Below, piece after piece: positions 25,801-34,742 of a stretch of 64,000 nt of DNA. The stretch is from Lachnospiraceae bacterium (GTDB taxonomy: Bacteria; Bacillota; Clostridia; Lachnospirales; Lachnospiraceae). Where the stretch lies: NCBI GenBank assembly GCA_022769625.1, contig JALEJP010000039.1, forward strand, positions 1 through 64,000. The letters run 5' to 3'. The notes under the pieces were generated by a model. It saw only the letters and a program-made list of their open reading frames with translations. It was not told the origin of the DNA and did not search any database. Both the position numbers and the translations under genes were made by a program. Position 1 is the stretch's first letter; the number at the start of each line of letters is the position of its first letter.

Positions 25801-28350
25801 TCACTTATTTTTGAACCGTTTTTCCGTTCTTCCTGCCATAATCCATACCCACAGGACAAACACAGACATACACAAAAACAATCCGATCCTGGTCCATCGC
25901 ATGGTTTCTCCGGCTTTTCCTGAATCCTTCTTTTCCGAATCTGTTCTTTCTGCATCGTTCTCTTTCATAAGGTCTGTTACCGTATTCTGATTTCTCTTAT
26001 CTTCGCTGTTTTTCTGTTGCTCTTCTTTTGTCCCACTTTTTTCTTCAAAATCACCGGATCTTTCTTTCTGCATCAGCTCCTGTTCCAGTTCTTCTCCTGA
26101 CAAATACCTGATTTCTTTATTTCCGACCAGGTCTGCGACTTCCAGATGCCATCTGGTATTTTTCGCAAAGGAAAGGTTCAGTTCACAGTTTTCGTCTGTC
26201 ACCTCCTGTACCAGTCTGCCGTTCCGGTATACAAAGATTTTTTCAAATTGTACATTATCCTCACAGGATACTGCAATTTTGATCCGGTTTTTCTTCCTCT
26301 CCAAAGGCTCAATCAGGCAAACCGGAGGTGTCCGGTCAATGGTAAAGGCAATATTCTGCTTTTGTGTTTCACTGTCCCCCTGATTCCCGGCATCATCCCG
26401 GGCTGAAAAGATCAGGCGGTAACTCCCCTCTCTCTGAAAGGTCTCGCCCCGGATCCGGTAACGATATTCCACCATCCCGTCCGCAAGCTTCCTGCACTCC
26501 GTCTGATAATCCACACCCTCCTTCAGAACCGCAACTTCTCCGCTTCGGCAGCAAAGAACCCGGCAGTCCGTAATCTCCCCTGTCTCCCTGGCAAGAAAGA
26601 CCATATCGCCTCCTTCCCTGAAACATCCTGCCGCAAGATAGCGTTTTGTTTCCTCATCTGCAAAAAACAGCGGCCCCTTCTGATTCACGGAAAAGTGTAT
26701 CTCCTGTCTGGTACAGTTACCGGTCCGATCCGATGCAGACAGCTTCAGGACATACCGTCCATCGGCAAGCTTCTCTCCGGAAGCATCCTGACTTCCAAAA
26801 CTCAGCACATTTTCTTCTGCCTGGGCAGGCAGGGAGATCCTTTTTTCTGTCACCTTATCTTCCTTCTCCTGCCAAAGGATCCGGTACAGCTTCATACTGC
26901 TCTTTTTTATCCCTGCCGTCCGGTCTTTTGCTGCAGCACAGACACGAAACTCTCCGGTAAGGCTTCCGCCTTCGCTCACACCGGATAGGTTGAACACAGG
27001 AGCAGTATGATCGATCACTGCTTTTCCTGCCGCCCTGTATGCAGTGTTTCCTGCCTGATCTTTCAGGCACACATACGGATACCAGATACCTTCCTCCATA
27101 ATCCGGATACTCTCCGAAGCGATCCAGCCTTCCTCCTGCCCTTTCAGCTTTTCTTCACTCATCGGTTCTTTCGAAAGATACCATGCAATCTGTGTTTCAC
27201 CGGGAAAATCATCTTTTACATCCTCCACACTGCACTGACAGGACTGACTGGTCTCATACTGCAGACGTTTTTTTCCCTCCAGAAACACCTCCCCTTCCGG
27301 AGGCTTCCCGTCTGTCTCAAAGGCTATGGCAAGCTCACCGGATTTCGCCAGCAGCCCACCTTTCTTCCCGCGCTTTTCCATACAGAATCTCCAGATTCCG
27401 CTTCCATCCAGAACCTCTGACTCCATCGTCTGATTATAGCCGCTTCCTTTCATGGGCTCCGCCTGAAGTACCGTCCCCCGTGTCACCCGATACGTTCTTC
27501 TCCTGGCATCCCAGAAAAAACTGCCTCTCTTTGCCGTAATCCGAAGCTTCTCCATATCCGGAACTCCCTCGGTGAGGGTAATATTTCCCTTTCTTGTATA
27601 GCGTGTATCCTCCGGCGCATAACAGTAATTTGCCTTTTTTCCCACAGCTCCTGCTTCTTTTAACGTGATTGCTTCCCGATAACAAAGAGAAACCCCATCC
27701 TGGAACATGGGACTGTCCTTTTGTACCACATTTTCATCCACTATAAGTTCAGGCAGAGAAAATCCTTTTGGCATTTCCCCGGTTGCTGATCCGTTTTTCA
27801 TAAAACCGGTCACAGTAACCGGCTGCTTTCCTTCCTCAAAAATCAAACCGTCCGCACCGGCTCCTGAACCGTATGGTTTTCTGGCATCCATGATCCATAC
27901 TGTCAGCGTTTTGGGCACAATTTCCACCCGTGTCTCCATGGCTTCCCGGCTGCACTCCAATCTGTAATCGTCCGCATCCGGTCCGACGAGCCCATACTCC
28001 ACATCCACTTTCCAGATTCCTGTGTCGCTGTTTCTTGCATACCCGCACACCTCCAGGCTGACCCTGTCATCATCCGGCTTTCCTCCTTCCCAGAAAACCT
28101 CAGGTACAAGTTCCACACTCCGGGAATCATCGTACACCTTCTTTCCATCTTCACTTGCCACCCGCACAGAAGAAACAATCACCTTTTTCTTCTCTCTTTG
28201 TGCTCCATGCACCAAAAGCATGCCATCCGCCCACTGCCCGGCCTGCTGCTCTTTTAGGCTGTACTTTTCTGTCCATCCCGGTACATCCCACAGAAAAGCA
28301 ACAAAAAACAGGATCACAGCTGCAAACCATCTGATTTTTCTTTTCTCCAT
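25801..28350 (-). CDS. Large Ig-like surface protein, membrane-anchored
   Basis: 849 aa; I recognise the architecture but not a named family. A hydrophobic N-terminal segment (RWFAAVILFFVAFLWDVPG) acts as signal or anchor. The ectodomain has repeated Ig-like units marked by phrases such as IDHTAPVFNLSG, SASDRTGNCT, FSARDDAGNQG and IDRTPPVCLIEP, typical of extracellular bacterial Ig repeats. A charged linker rich in Glu, Lys, Gln and Asn precedes a C-terminal membrane segment (IGLFLCMSVFVLWVWIM) and basic tail. Several cysteines are present. AAAGGGG sits 6 bases before ATG 28350; two in-frame ATGs lie just upstream. Last gene of the cassette with the kinase (38-56 bases away) and TasA-like protein, suggesting surface display under kinase control. 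Confidence 0.7.
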   Translation of the reverse strand: MEKRKIRWFAAVILFFVAFLWDVPGWTEKYSLKEQQAGQWADGMLLVHGAQREKKKVIVSSVRVASEDGKKVYDDSRSVELVPEVFWEGGKPDDDRVSLEVCGYARNSDTGIWKVDVEYGLVGPDADDYRLECSREAMETRVEIVPKTLTVWIMDARKPYGSGAGADGLIFEEGKQPVTVTGFMKNGSATGEMPKGFSLPELIVDENVVQKDSPMFQDGVSLCYREAITLKEAGAVGKKANYCYAPEDTRYTRKGNITLTEGVPDMEKLRITAKRGSFFWDARRRTYRVTRGTVLQAEPMKGSGYNQTMESEVLDGSGIWRFCMEKRGKKGGLLAKSGELAIAFETDGKPPEGEVFLEGKKRLQYETSQSCQCSVEDVKDDFPGETQIAWYLSKEPMSEEKLKGQEEGWIASESIRIMEEGIWYPYVCLKDQAGNTAYRAAGKAVIDHTAPVFNLSGVSEGGSLTGEFRVCAAAKDRTAGIKKSSMKLYRILWQEKEDKVTEKRISLPAQAEENVLSFGSQDASGEKLADGRYVLKLSASDRTGNCTRQEIHFSVNQKGPLFFADEETKRYLAAGCFREGGDMVFLARETGEITDCRVLCCRSGEVAVLKEGVDYQTECRKLADGMVEYRYRIRGETFQREGSYRLIFSARDDAGNQGDSETQKQNIAFTIDRTPPVCLIEPLERKKNRIKIAVSCEDNVQFEKIFVYRNGRLVQEVTDENCELNLSFAKNTRWHLEVADLVGNKEIRYLSGEELEQELMQKERSGDFEEKSGTKEEQQKNSEDKRNQNTVTDLMKENDAERTDSEKKDSGKAGETMRWTRIGLFLCMSVFVLWVWIMAGRTEKRFKNK

Positions 28351-28406
28351 AGACATCCCCTTTCTCATCTTCTGCCTTATTCCTGCTGTCCTCTCTCCTG
28401 CAAAAT

Positions 28407-30095
28407 TCAGTCCTTTTCATCCTGTAGCTCCAGCGCGTTATCCTCCTCCAGAAGCACTATTTTTTCCTGCAGTCTTCTGCACCATGTTTGACCGGCCGCC
28501 TCTTCCAGACTTCTTTTTTGAAGCTTCCGTTCCTTTTCCTTTAAAAGGAAAATCTGATGCTTCCATTGGGCAGATGTGATTCCAGCCTCCAGGAAATGCT
28601 CTTTTTCCATACAGAGGAAACCTGCTGTTTCATTCCAGAAACAAAGTTCCTCCAGAAGAGGACTCTCCTCTTTAGACGATTCCAAAAGCAGCGCGTTGTT
28701 TTTATCCCAAAAACTGAGGTAATCCTCCACTCCAGGTTCTTTTCCACCTGCAGCCTGCTCAGAAATATTCCAGATCAGGTAAAAGATCCCGGCATACCGT
28801 CTTTCCCTGCTGTCAGACGCATCCCCATCTGCGTCCTGCTCCCCGGCAAGTTTTTCAAACCACGAAGCCGCGTACCGTCTCCCCCCTTCCTCCGAATAGG
28901 AAAACCAGTACGCAAGTCCAAGCCGGTATACAAAATGATCGTAAGCCTCTCTTTTCTGCTGGAAGGCCGTCCCCGTATGGCGCAGCAGCAGAGACAGCTC
29001 CTGATGCTCGATCCGATCCAGCTTTCCGTCCTCCAGAATAAAATTTAAAAACTGCTGATAACCTTCTTCCCGATCGGGAAATAAGAAAATTGCTGATTTG
29101 TAATCTGATATGTTTCTCTGACTTAAATAATACCGGTACGCTTCCTCCCGCCTCTGCCCTTCCTCACGGGAAATACGTACTCCTCCAAGCCCAAGCACTG
29201 CCACAGCTGTGAAACAGCACAGAAGGCAGAGTCTGCTCTTTCTGTTCAGCACCTGGCGAAAGGCCGCCTCTGCATCCCGACAGTTCTGAAACCGGTTTGC
29301 TTTTTCCCTGGCTGTGCATTTCGCCAGCACACGGCGCATGGCAGATCCGAAGTGAACTGTCCCCTTCTCTGTGCCGCCGGACATCCAGAGCAGTGTCCGG
29401 CCCAGGCAATACAGATCCGTCCGTTCATCCACAACTCCCTTTGCTTCCTGCTGCTCCGGAGCCATAAATCCAGGTGTCCCCGCAATCCGTCCGCCTTTTT
29501 CTGCCACCCACGCACTGTCGGGATCGATCAGCTTCAGATGTCCCTTTTCTGTCAGAATAATATTCGATGGTTTTAAATCCTGATAAATGATGGGCGGTGT
29601 CCGGCTATGCAGATAATCAAGGATCTCACATAACTCCATGCCCCATCTGGCTGCCTGGGTTTCCGGAAGAGCTCCGTATTTTTTGCGATACGCCAGAGAA
29701 CAGGAACGCAGATCCTCTCCTGCTATGTATTCCATAATACAGCAGCTCTCCTGACCGTTTCGCAAAAGATCATAAATTTTCGCCAGTCCCGGATGTTCCA
29801 AACCGGCCCAGAGTCTGAGACCGGCAAGTTTCTTCGCCGTATCCGGGATATGCTTTGCCACACGCAGCTCTCCTGTGGCCTGGTAAAGTACCAGCCAGAC
29901 CGGCCCGCTGCTGCCCTCCCCCAGACACCGGACGCTCTCATAGCCATGCTGCCTCAGAAGCGCCAGCATGGCAGAGGAGTCCCTCTTTTCCTGATCTGCT
30001 GCAAGGTTCGAACATTCCATGCACACAGAGTCCAGATTCTCCTTTTCACATACCATCCGAAGCCATTCACCGCCTTCCTGCAAACAGGATAGCAT
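28407..30095 (-). CDS. Degenerate Hanks-type Ser/Thr kinase, membrane-bound
   Basis: 562 aa. Residues 50-290 are a Hanks kinase: glycine loop LGEGSSGPVW, Lys in RVAKHI, catalytic loop IIYQDLKPSN, metal loop LIDPDSAW, and APEQ. Several hallmarks are altered: HRD is YQD, DFG is DPD, and the helix-C glutamate position (9 before HP in LEHP) is Gly. The two catalytic Asp and the Lys remain, so activity is uncertain. A single membrane segment (LCLLCCFTAVAVLGLGGV, about 293-310) puts about 250 residues outside, mainly helical and rich in charged residues with no recognisable PASTA repeat. The start is uncertain; no clear ribosome site precedes ATG 30095, and ATG 30056 is an alternative. It lies between the TasA-like and Ig-like genes. 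Confidence 0.82.
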   Translation of the reverse strand: MLSCLQEGGEWLRMVCEKENLDSVCMECSNLAADQEKRDSSAMLALLRQHGYESVRCLGEGSSGPVWLVLYQATGELRVAKHIPDTAKKLAGLRLWAGLEHPGLAKIYDLLRNGQESCCIMEYIAGEDLRSCSLAYRKKYGALPETQAARWGMELCEILDYLHSRTPPIIYQDLKPSNIILTEKGHLKLIDPDSAWVAEKGGRIAGTPGFMAPEQQEAKGVVDERTDLYCLGRTLLWMSGGTEKGTVHFGSAMRRVLAKCTAREKANRFQNCRDAEAAFRQVLNRKSRLCLLCCFTAVAVLGLGGVRISREEGQRREEAYRYYLSQRNISDYKSAIFLFPDREEGYQQFLNFILEDGKLDRIEHQELSLLLRHTGTAFQQKREAYDHFVYRLGLAYWFSYSEEGGRRYAASWFEKLAGEQDADGDASDSRERRYAGIFYLIWNISEQAAGGKEPGVEDYLSFWDKNNALLLESSKEESPLLEELCFWNETAGFLCMEKEHFLEAGITSAQWKHQIFLLKEKERKLQKRSLEEAAGQTWCRRLQEKIVLLEEDNALELQDEKD

Positions 30096-30165
30096 TGAAA
30101 ATCACGGTATTCAATTAAAGGAATCTGAATATTTTATAAACATTATATATCGTCTCATATTGTTT

Positions 30166-30783
30166 TTATTTCCATCCATATACATTTCCTCTTGCCATTT
30201 CCACATGAAGATATTCTTCTTCCATTGCCTCCGCGGCAACATTCAGCTGAAAACAGAGAGATTTCTCCAGTTTTTCCCACTCCCTGGGAACTCTCACGGA
30301 AACCGCAAAAATTACCCGCTCTCCTTCCCGGACCGGCTCCTGATAATAAAAATATCCATCCTCTTTCTGGTAGTACCAGATGCTGTCTGTCTCCATGTTT
30401 TCCAGCAAATCCTCCTGCTGAGCACCTGTGATACCACAGGCCAGTAATTTTACACGCAGCCAGGCGGTACCTGACCCTTTTTTTACCGTGATCTCCGTTT
30501 TTTTCTGTACCGTTTCGCCGGGCATTACATACTGTATTTCTTTCCCTTCCCCACTTTTTTCCCGGCTTTTCCTTTCTTCCTTTCCAGGTATCCTGATTCC
30601 ATTTTCCAGACTTCCCTCTTCATCCTTCAGTGAAATATGTACCCTCCCATTCATCGCCGCACTTTTTACCCGGCTTCCCATGGCATGTCCCAGACACAAA
30701 ATAACTGCAGCTGCCACAACCCATAAGAAAACGCCAAATTGATGCAGTACTTTTTGTCTCCTTTGTTTTTTCCACCTGGTCAT
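30166..30783 (-). CDS. TasA/camelysin-like exported protein
   Basis: 205 aa. One hydrophobic segment (VFLWVVAAAVILCLGHAM) near the N-terminus acts as signal or anchor. The rest resembles the camelysin/TasA (SipW-substrate) fold: VMPGETVQKKTEITVKKGSGTAWLRVKL, then WYYQKEDGYFYYQEPVREGE and a closing NVAAEAME. In that family the pattern MPGE-...-RVK-...-DGYFYY-...-AEA is typical. No SipW peptidase gene is in the window. The family match is by eye and moderate. It is first in the three-gene cassette, with GGGAGG just before its ATG and a dyad-containing promoter region upstream. Confidence 0.6.
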   Translation of the reverse strand: MTRWKKQRRQKVLHQFGVFLWVVAAAVILCLGHAMGSRVKSAAMNGRVHISLKDEEGSLENGIRIPGKEERKSREKSGEGKEIQYVMPGETVQKKTEITVKKGSGTAWLRVKLLACGITGAQQEDLLENMETDSIWYYQKEDGYFYYQEPVREGERVIFAVSVRVPREWEKLEKSLCFQLNVAAEAMEEEYLHVEMARGNVYGWK

Positions 30784-30800
30784 TCCATTCCTCCCGCTTG

Positions 30801-30831
30801 TAGAATTATCGAAACGATTATAGAAATTCTA
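30801..30831 (-). promoter_or_regulatory. Dyad at the cassette promoter
   Basis: TAGAATT (30801-30807) and AATTCTA (30825-30831) flank ATCGAAACGATT, itself containing ATCG/CGAT. Minus-strand TATAAT lies inside at 30817-30822, 34 bases before the TasA-like start. The -35 is not convincing. The centre is partly similar to a CcpA cre box. Confidence 0.4.
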
Positions 30832-30908
30832 TGCGCCATGGAACGGCAAAATACCATTTTTCCCAAAAAATCACTGCACTTTCGACCGCAAAATACGACA
30901 ACTTATGT

Positions 30909-30955
30909 GCACAATAAAACCGGCGCAACACCTGGTTACGCCGGTTTTATTGTGC
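30909..30955 (-). terminator. Strong terminator of argS
   Basis: A perfect 17-bp stem, GCACAATAAAACCGGCG with CGCCGGTTTTATTGTGC, around a 13-base loop. It lies 73 bases after the argS stop. The partial palindromic motif ACACAGGAAATTC occurs just before it (30971-30983). Confidence 0.85.
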
Positions 30956-31027
30956 ATATTCTTTTTTCTTACACAGGAAATTCCTCTGTTATGACCTGTT
31001 TTCTTTCTGCATGCTTCCAGAAGTTTT

Positions 31028-32794
31028 TTACATCCTCTCCGGTGACTCAAAGCCCAGCACATGGATACAGTTCTCCAAGACATCTCTTGTCAGCATCAGA
31101 AGGGCCAGATAGCCTTTCTTCCTCTCCTCATCCTCTTCTGAGAGGATCTTCACTTCGTGATAGAAACGGTTGAACTCATTTGCCAGCTCATAAATATAAG
31201 AACAGATCTTATGAGGTGCTATCTCTTCGAAGGCGTTCTCCATCACTGCGTTAAATCTGGACACTGCAAGCATCAGTGCCTTTTCGCTGCCACTGACCGG
31301 TGCATGAATCCGGATCTGCTCCAGGCTGCCGCCCTCTGCCGTATAGCGGGCAAGAATCGATTTGATACGTACAATGGTATACAGGATATAAGGACCTGTG
31401 TTTCCCTCAAAAGAAGTAAAGCGATCCACATCAAATACATAATCCTTGGATGCCTGGTTGGACAGATCTCCATATTTGATAGCAGAAAGTCCCACGATCT
31501 GTGCCGTCTTTCTGGCTTCCTCCGGGTCAGCCTCATGGTTTTCCATGATTTTCTGATACATTTCTTCATTAATCTCATTGATCAGATTTTCCAGACGCAT
31601 AACACCGCCATCACGTGTCTTAAAGGGTTTTCCATCCTTTCCGTTCATCGTACCAAAGCCCAGAAAAGTCAGTTTCGTATCCTCATCCACGAGTTTTGCC
31701 TTCTTTGCACAGCGGAAGCACTGAATAAAATGAAGCTCCTGGCGTTTATCCACCACGTAAAGAATCTCATCCGGATGATACAGCTTCATACGCTCAATGA
31801 TCGTTGCCAGATCTGTAGTATTGTAGAGAGAAGCTCCATCCGATTTCAGAATCATGCATGGTGGAATTTCCTTTGTATCCGTCTCCTCTTTTACATCCAC
31901 TACCAGAGCGCCATCATCCACATAGGCGTATCCGTTTTTCTTCAGATACTCTACCATCTCCGGAATATAGGGCTGTGCATCCGACTCCCCTTTCCACAGG
32001 TCAAAAGAAACATCCAGGCGCTGATAATTTCGTTTCAGATCGGTAACCGATACGTCCAGAATATGTTTCAAAATTCCCTGATAGCCTCTGTGTCCGTGCT
32101 GCAGCAGATAGGTCGCCTGCATGGCAGCCTCTTTGTAGGTCTCATCCTGTTTGGATTTTGCACTGGCCGTAGGATAAATCTCCTCCAGTTCACTGATGGT
32201 AAACGGCGGCTCCTCCGGATACGCCCCGGTATAAGTCTCATCAAAATATACCAGATCCGGTTTTCTTTCATGAAGCTCTGTGATGATCAGTCCCATCTGC
32301 AGACCCCAGTCTCCCAGATGCACATCGCCGATCATCTCATGGCCAAGAAAACGTCCCATGCGTTTGATGCTCTCACCAATGATGGCAGAACGCAGATGCC
32401 CCACATGAAGAGGCTTTGCCACGTTTGGTCCGCCATAATCCAGGATGATCCGTCTTGGATGCTCTGCTTTTTCTATGGAAAGATTCTCATCTGCCTGCAT
32501 ATCCCTCAAATAACCGGCCAGATATTCCCCGGACAGTTTCAGATTGATAAAACCTGGATTCACCGCCTGAACATCTTCGAAAACACGGTTATCCGTCAGC
32601 TTCGCCACAACATCGTTTGCAATCATGATCGGCGCTTTTTTGTAGGTTTTGGCTGCCGCAAGGGCGCCGTTGCACTGATATTCACATAAATCAGGACGAT
32701 TTGAGAGCGTTACCCTGGCAAAATCTGCGCTGTATCCCGCCTCTGTAAATGCCTGTATCATTTCTTCCGAAATGAGATCTAATATCTTTTTCAT
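31028..32794 (-). CDS. argS: Arginyl-tRNA synthetase
   Basis: 588 aa class I synthetase that charges tRNA-Arg. The HIGH motif is HVGHLRS, preceded by LDYGGPNVAKPL; the KMSKS position reads FKTRDGG, the normal loss in many ArgRS. The N-terminal Add-1 domain (about 1-105) and the C-terminal anticodon-binding domain with the final YHEVKILSEEDEERKKGYLALL and ENCIHVLGFESPERM are present. AAAGGA precedes the ATG by 8 bases. Transcribed alone from a good promoter at 32848-32876 with a strong terminator behind; no T-box is visible. Confidence 0.97.
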   Translation of the reverse strand: MKKILDLISEEMIQAFTEAGYSADFARVTLSNRPDLCEYQCNGALAAAKTYKKAPIMIANDVVAKLTDNRVFEDVQAVNPGFINLKLSGEYLAGYLRDMQADENLSIEKAEHPRRIILDYGGPNVAKPLHVGHLRSAIIGESIKRMGRFLGHEMIGDVHLGDWGLQMGLIITELHERKPDLVYFDETYTGAYPEEPPFTISELEEIYPTASAKSKQDETYKEAAMQATYLLQHGHRGYQGILKHILDVSVTDLKRNYQRLDVSFDLWKGESDAQPYIPEMVEYLKKNGYAYVDDGALVVDVKEETDTKEIPPCMILKSDGASLYNTTDLATIIERMKLYHPDEILYVVDKRQELHFIQCFRCAKKAKLVDEDTKLTFLGFGTMNGKDGKPFKTRDGGVMRLENLINEINEEMYQKIMENHEADPEEARKTAQIVGLSAIKYGDLSNQASKDYVFDVDRFTSFEGNTGPYILYTIVRIKSILARYTAEGGSLEQIRIHAPVSGSEKALMLAVSRFNAVMENAFEEIAPHKICSYIYELANEFNRFYHEVKILSEEDEERKKGYLALLMLTRDVLENCIHVLGFESPERM

Positions 32795-32847
32795 ATCGTA
32801 TTCCTTTCTCTTTCCCGGGCAAATTCCCCGAAACTGGACTGAAATCT

Positions 32848-32876
32848 ATTATAATGGCTGTGAACCGGTTTGTAAA
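32848..32876 (-). promoter_or_regulatory. Promoter of argS
   Basis: Minus-strand TTTACA (32871-32876), 17 bases, then TATAAT (32848-32853). The leader is about 45 bases, too short for a T-box. Confidence 0.85.
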
Positions 32877-32921
32877 GAATAATCAGAACAGAAACCGGAC
32901 GCTTCGAAACGGGAATCAAAG

Positions 32922-32950
32922 TTGCCTTTCCTTTCAAAAAGTGCTACCAT
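32922..32950 (+). promoter_or_regulatory. Possible promoter of the LUD-domain gene
   Basis: TTGCCT (32922-32927), 17 bases, TACCAT (32945-32950), about 100 bases upstream of the start codon. Both boxes are imperfect. Confidence 0.35.
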
Positions 32951-33050
32951 AAGAATATCTGTTACATCGCCGGGACTTCGCAGGTGGTCTGCAAAACAGC
33001 GCACACTCCCTCCCGGTACCGGATATCTCACACAAACAGGAGGCTTTCTC

Positions 33051-33686
33051 ATGAAACCAATGGAAGAATTTTATGAAAAACAGGCAGCGGAACTGATCAA
33101 AAATCTGCACCGCCGCAATATGGATGCCTTTTACTGTCCGGACTGTGCATCGGCAGTTGATAAGGCAATGTCACTCATCGAAAAAGGTTCCACCGTATCC
33201 TTTGGCGGCTCCATGACTCTGTCCGAATGCGGTATGATGGATGCGCTCCGGAATGCCGATCTGCAGCTTATTGACCGCTCCTGTGCCAAATCACCGGAAG
33301 AAACCGCAGGCATTTACCACAAAGCCCTGGATGCGGATTACTATCTGATGAGCAGCAATGCCATCACACTGGACGGACAACTTGTGAACGTTGACGGCAA
33401 CGGAAACCGTGTGGCCGCACTGATTTACGGACCGTCACATGTCATCGTAATGGCTGGCATGAACAAGGTGGTAAAGGATGTTGAGAGCGCTTTCAAACGC
33501 ATTCACACGCTGACTGCGCCCACCAATGCCATGCGCCTCTCTCTGAAAACACCCTGCCAGGCATCCGGTGTCTGTCTGGACTGTACCTCCCCGGACTGCA
33601 TCTGTGCACAGAGTGTGATCACACGCTACAGCCGCACAAAGGGACGCATCACCGTTATTCTGATCGGTGAAACACTGGGCTATTGA
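33051..33686 (+). CDS. LUD-domain (LutC/DUF162) protein
   Basis: 211 aa, complete. Matches the LUD family used in lactate utilisation complexes and stand-alone proteins of anaerobes: SLIEKGSTVSFGGSMTLSECG, YLMSSNAITLDGQLVNVDGNGNRVAALIYGP and VIVMAGMNKVVKDVESA are family blocks. The C-terminal part has a cysteine cluster, CQASGVCLDCTSPDCICAQ, which could bind a metal or Fe-S cluster. AGGAGG precedes ATG 33051 by 7 bases, and that fixes the start. No lutA or lutB partner is adjacent, so lactate oxidation is not implied. It converges on truA with only 7 bases between stop codons. Confidence 0.85.
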   Translation: MKPMEEFYEKQAAELIKNLHRRNMDAFYCPDCASAVDKAMSLIEKGSTVSFGGSMTLSECGMMDALRNADLQLIDRSCAKSPEETAGIYHKALDADYYLMSSNAITLDGQLVNVDGNGNRVAALIYGPSHVIVMAGMNKVVKDVESAFKRIHTLTAPTNAMRLSLKTPCQASGVCLDCTSPDCICAQSVITRYSRTKGRITVILIGETLGY

Positions 33687-33693
33687 TACCAGA

Positions 33694-34431
33694 TTACTCA
33701 TATTCCACTTCAAGCAGGATCAGGCCCTTTGCCGGTGCCGTGAATCCTGCTTTTTCTCTGTCCTTCGCTTCCAGGATTTCCTTTACCGACTCCGGCGTTC
33801 TCCTGCCTTCTCCCACTTCCAGCAAAGTTCCGGTGAGAATCCGTATCATGTGCTGCAAAAAACCATCGCCGTGGTAATGAATCACGATTTCTCCTTGCTT
33901 TTCTTCTATCCGTATCCCGTAGATTCTGCGTACGGTTGATTTCTTCATCCGTTTGTTTCCACAGAAGCTTTTAAAATCATGTTCACCCACCAGATATTCT
34001 GCCGCCTTTTGCATGGCAGCAATATCCGGTATCTTTCCCCATTCATAAATATATTTCCGTTCAAATACATGTTTGCAGGTGCCGGTACCGACCCGGTAAG
34101 CATATATTTTTCCTGTAGCACAAAGACGGCTGTGAAAACGCCTGTCTGCCTCCTCAACAGAAAGAATCCCGATATCCTCCGGCAGATAACGATTCAGGTA
34201 TTCCCTCAGTTCCTCACAGGATGTCTGCTTTTTCAGATGTACGTTGGCAACCTGACCGGCTGCGTGGACACCTGCATCCGTCCGGCCTGCTCCCTGTATC
34301 TCCACCGGACTTCCCTCAAAACGTGATAAAACTGCTTCGATCTTTCCCTGAATGGTGTTACCGGTTCGTTCCTGTCTCTGCCATCCTTCATAGCGGCTTC
34401 CGTCATACTGTATCAACAATTTATAATTCAC
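33694..34431 (-). CDS. truA: tRNA pseudouridine(38-40) synthase
   Basis: 245 aa, full length. Converts uridines 38-40 of the tRNA anticodon arm to pseudouridine. The catalytic Asp is in GAGRTDAGVHA near residue 52; YDGSRYEGWQRQ at the N-terminus and FCGNKRMKKSTVRRI and FLQHMIRILTGTLLEVG later are family blocks. It seems to be transcribed alone and is divergent from the small gene at 34554. Confidence 0.95.
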   Translation of the reverse strand: MNYKLLIQYDGSRYEGWQRQERTGNTIQGKIEAVLSRFEGSPVEIQGAGRTDAGVHAAGQVANVHLKKQTSCEELREYLNRYLPEDIGILSVEEADRRFHSRLCATGKIYAYRVGTGTCKHVFERKYIYEWGKIPDIAAMQKAAEYLVGEHDFKSFCGNKRMKKSTVRRIYGIRIEEKQGEIVIHYHGDGFLQHMIRILTGTLLEVGEGRRTPESVKEILEAKDREKAGFTAPAKGLILLEVEYE

Positions 34432-34553
34432 GGTATTGATTCCTTTCTCTGCTGTTTCTGTCCGTTCGTTGTGACTGTTTTATTTTGATTCGCGGTGTAT
34501 ATTCTGTTCCTTCCTGCATATACTGTTCCTATTTCCAGAAAAGGAGTGTTCCT

Positions 34554-34742
34554 ATGAAATCAGAAAACAATAAAAAAATCATAGATTCCTGCGATTATCT
34601 TGGCCAGGCTACTTCTGCCACGGACTGCACGGGTTTGATCCCCGCTGCTCCCCTCACACCGGAGGAGCTTGACTCCTATGAGGCTCTTTATCCCTTTCTA
34701 CCTTCCACTCCGTCATCTTCTCCGGACAAAGAAGGGCAATAA
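34554..34742 (+). CDS. Small uncharacterised protein (62 aa)
   Basis: 62 aa, acidic, no membrane segment or signal. The sequence holds SCDYLGQATSATDCTGLIP followed by PEELDSYEALYPFLP. I recall very similar small proteins of unknown function in other Lachnospiraceae, but cannot verify that here. AAAGGAG lies 8 bases before the ATG, which supports translation. Two cysteines (residues 13 and 25) could form a disulfide or bind metal. It is transcribed divergently from truA. Confidence 0.65.
   Translation: MKSENNKKIIDSCDYLGQATSATDCTGLIPAAPLTPEELDSYEALYPFLPSTPSSSPDKEGQ

Noticed and set aside
31157-32689. Plus-strand open frame of 510 codons across argS
   Set aside because: Shadow of the argS coding frame without start signals or family resemblance.
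31028-32794. Loss of KMSKS in ArgRS as an anomaly
   Set aside because: Many bacterial ArgRS lack the canonical motif; FKTRDGG is a normal replacement.
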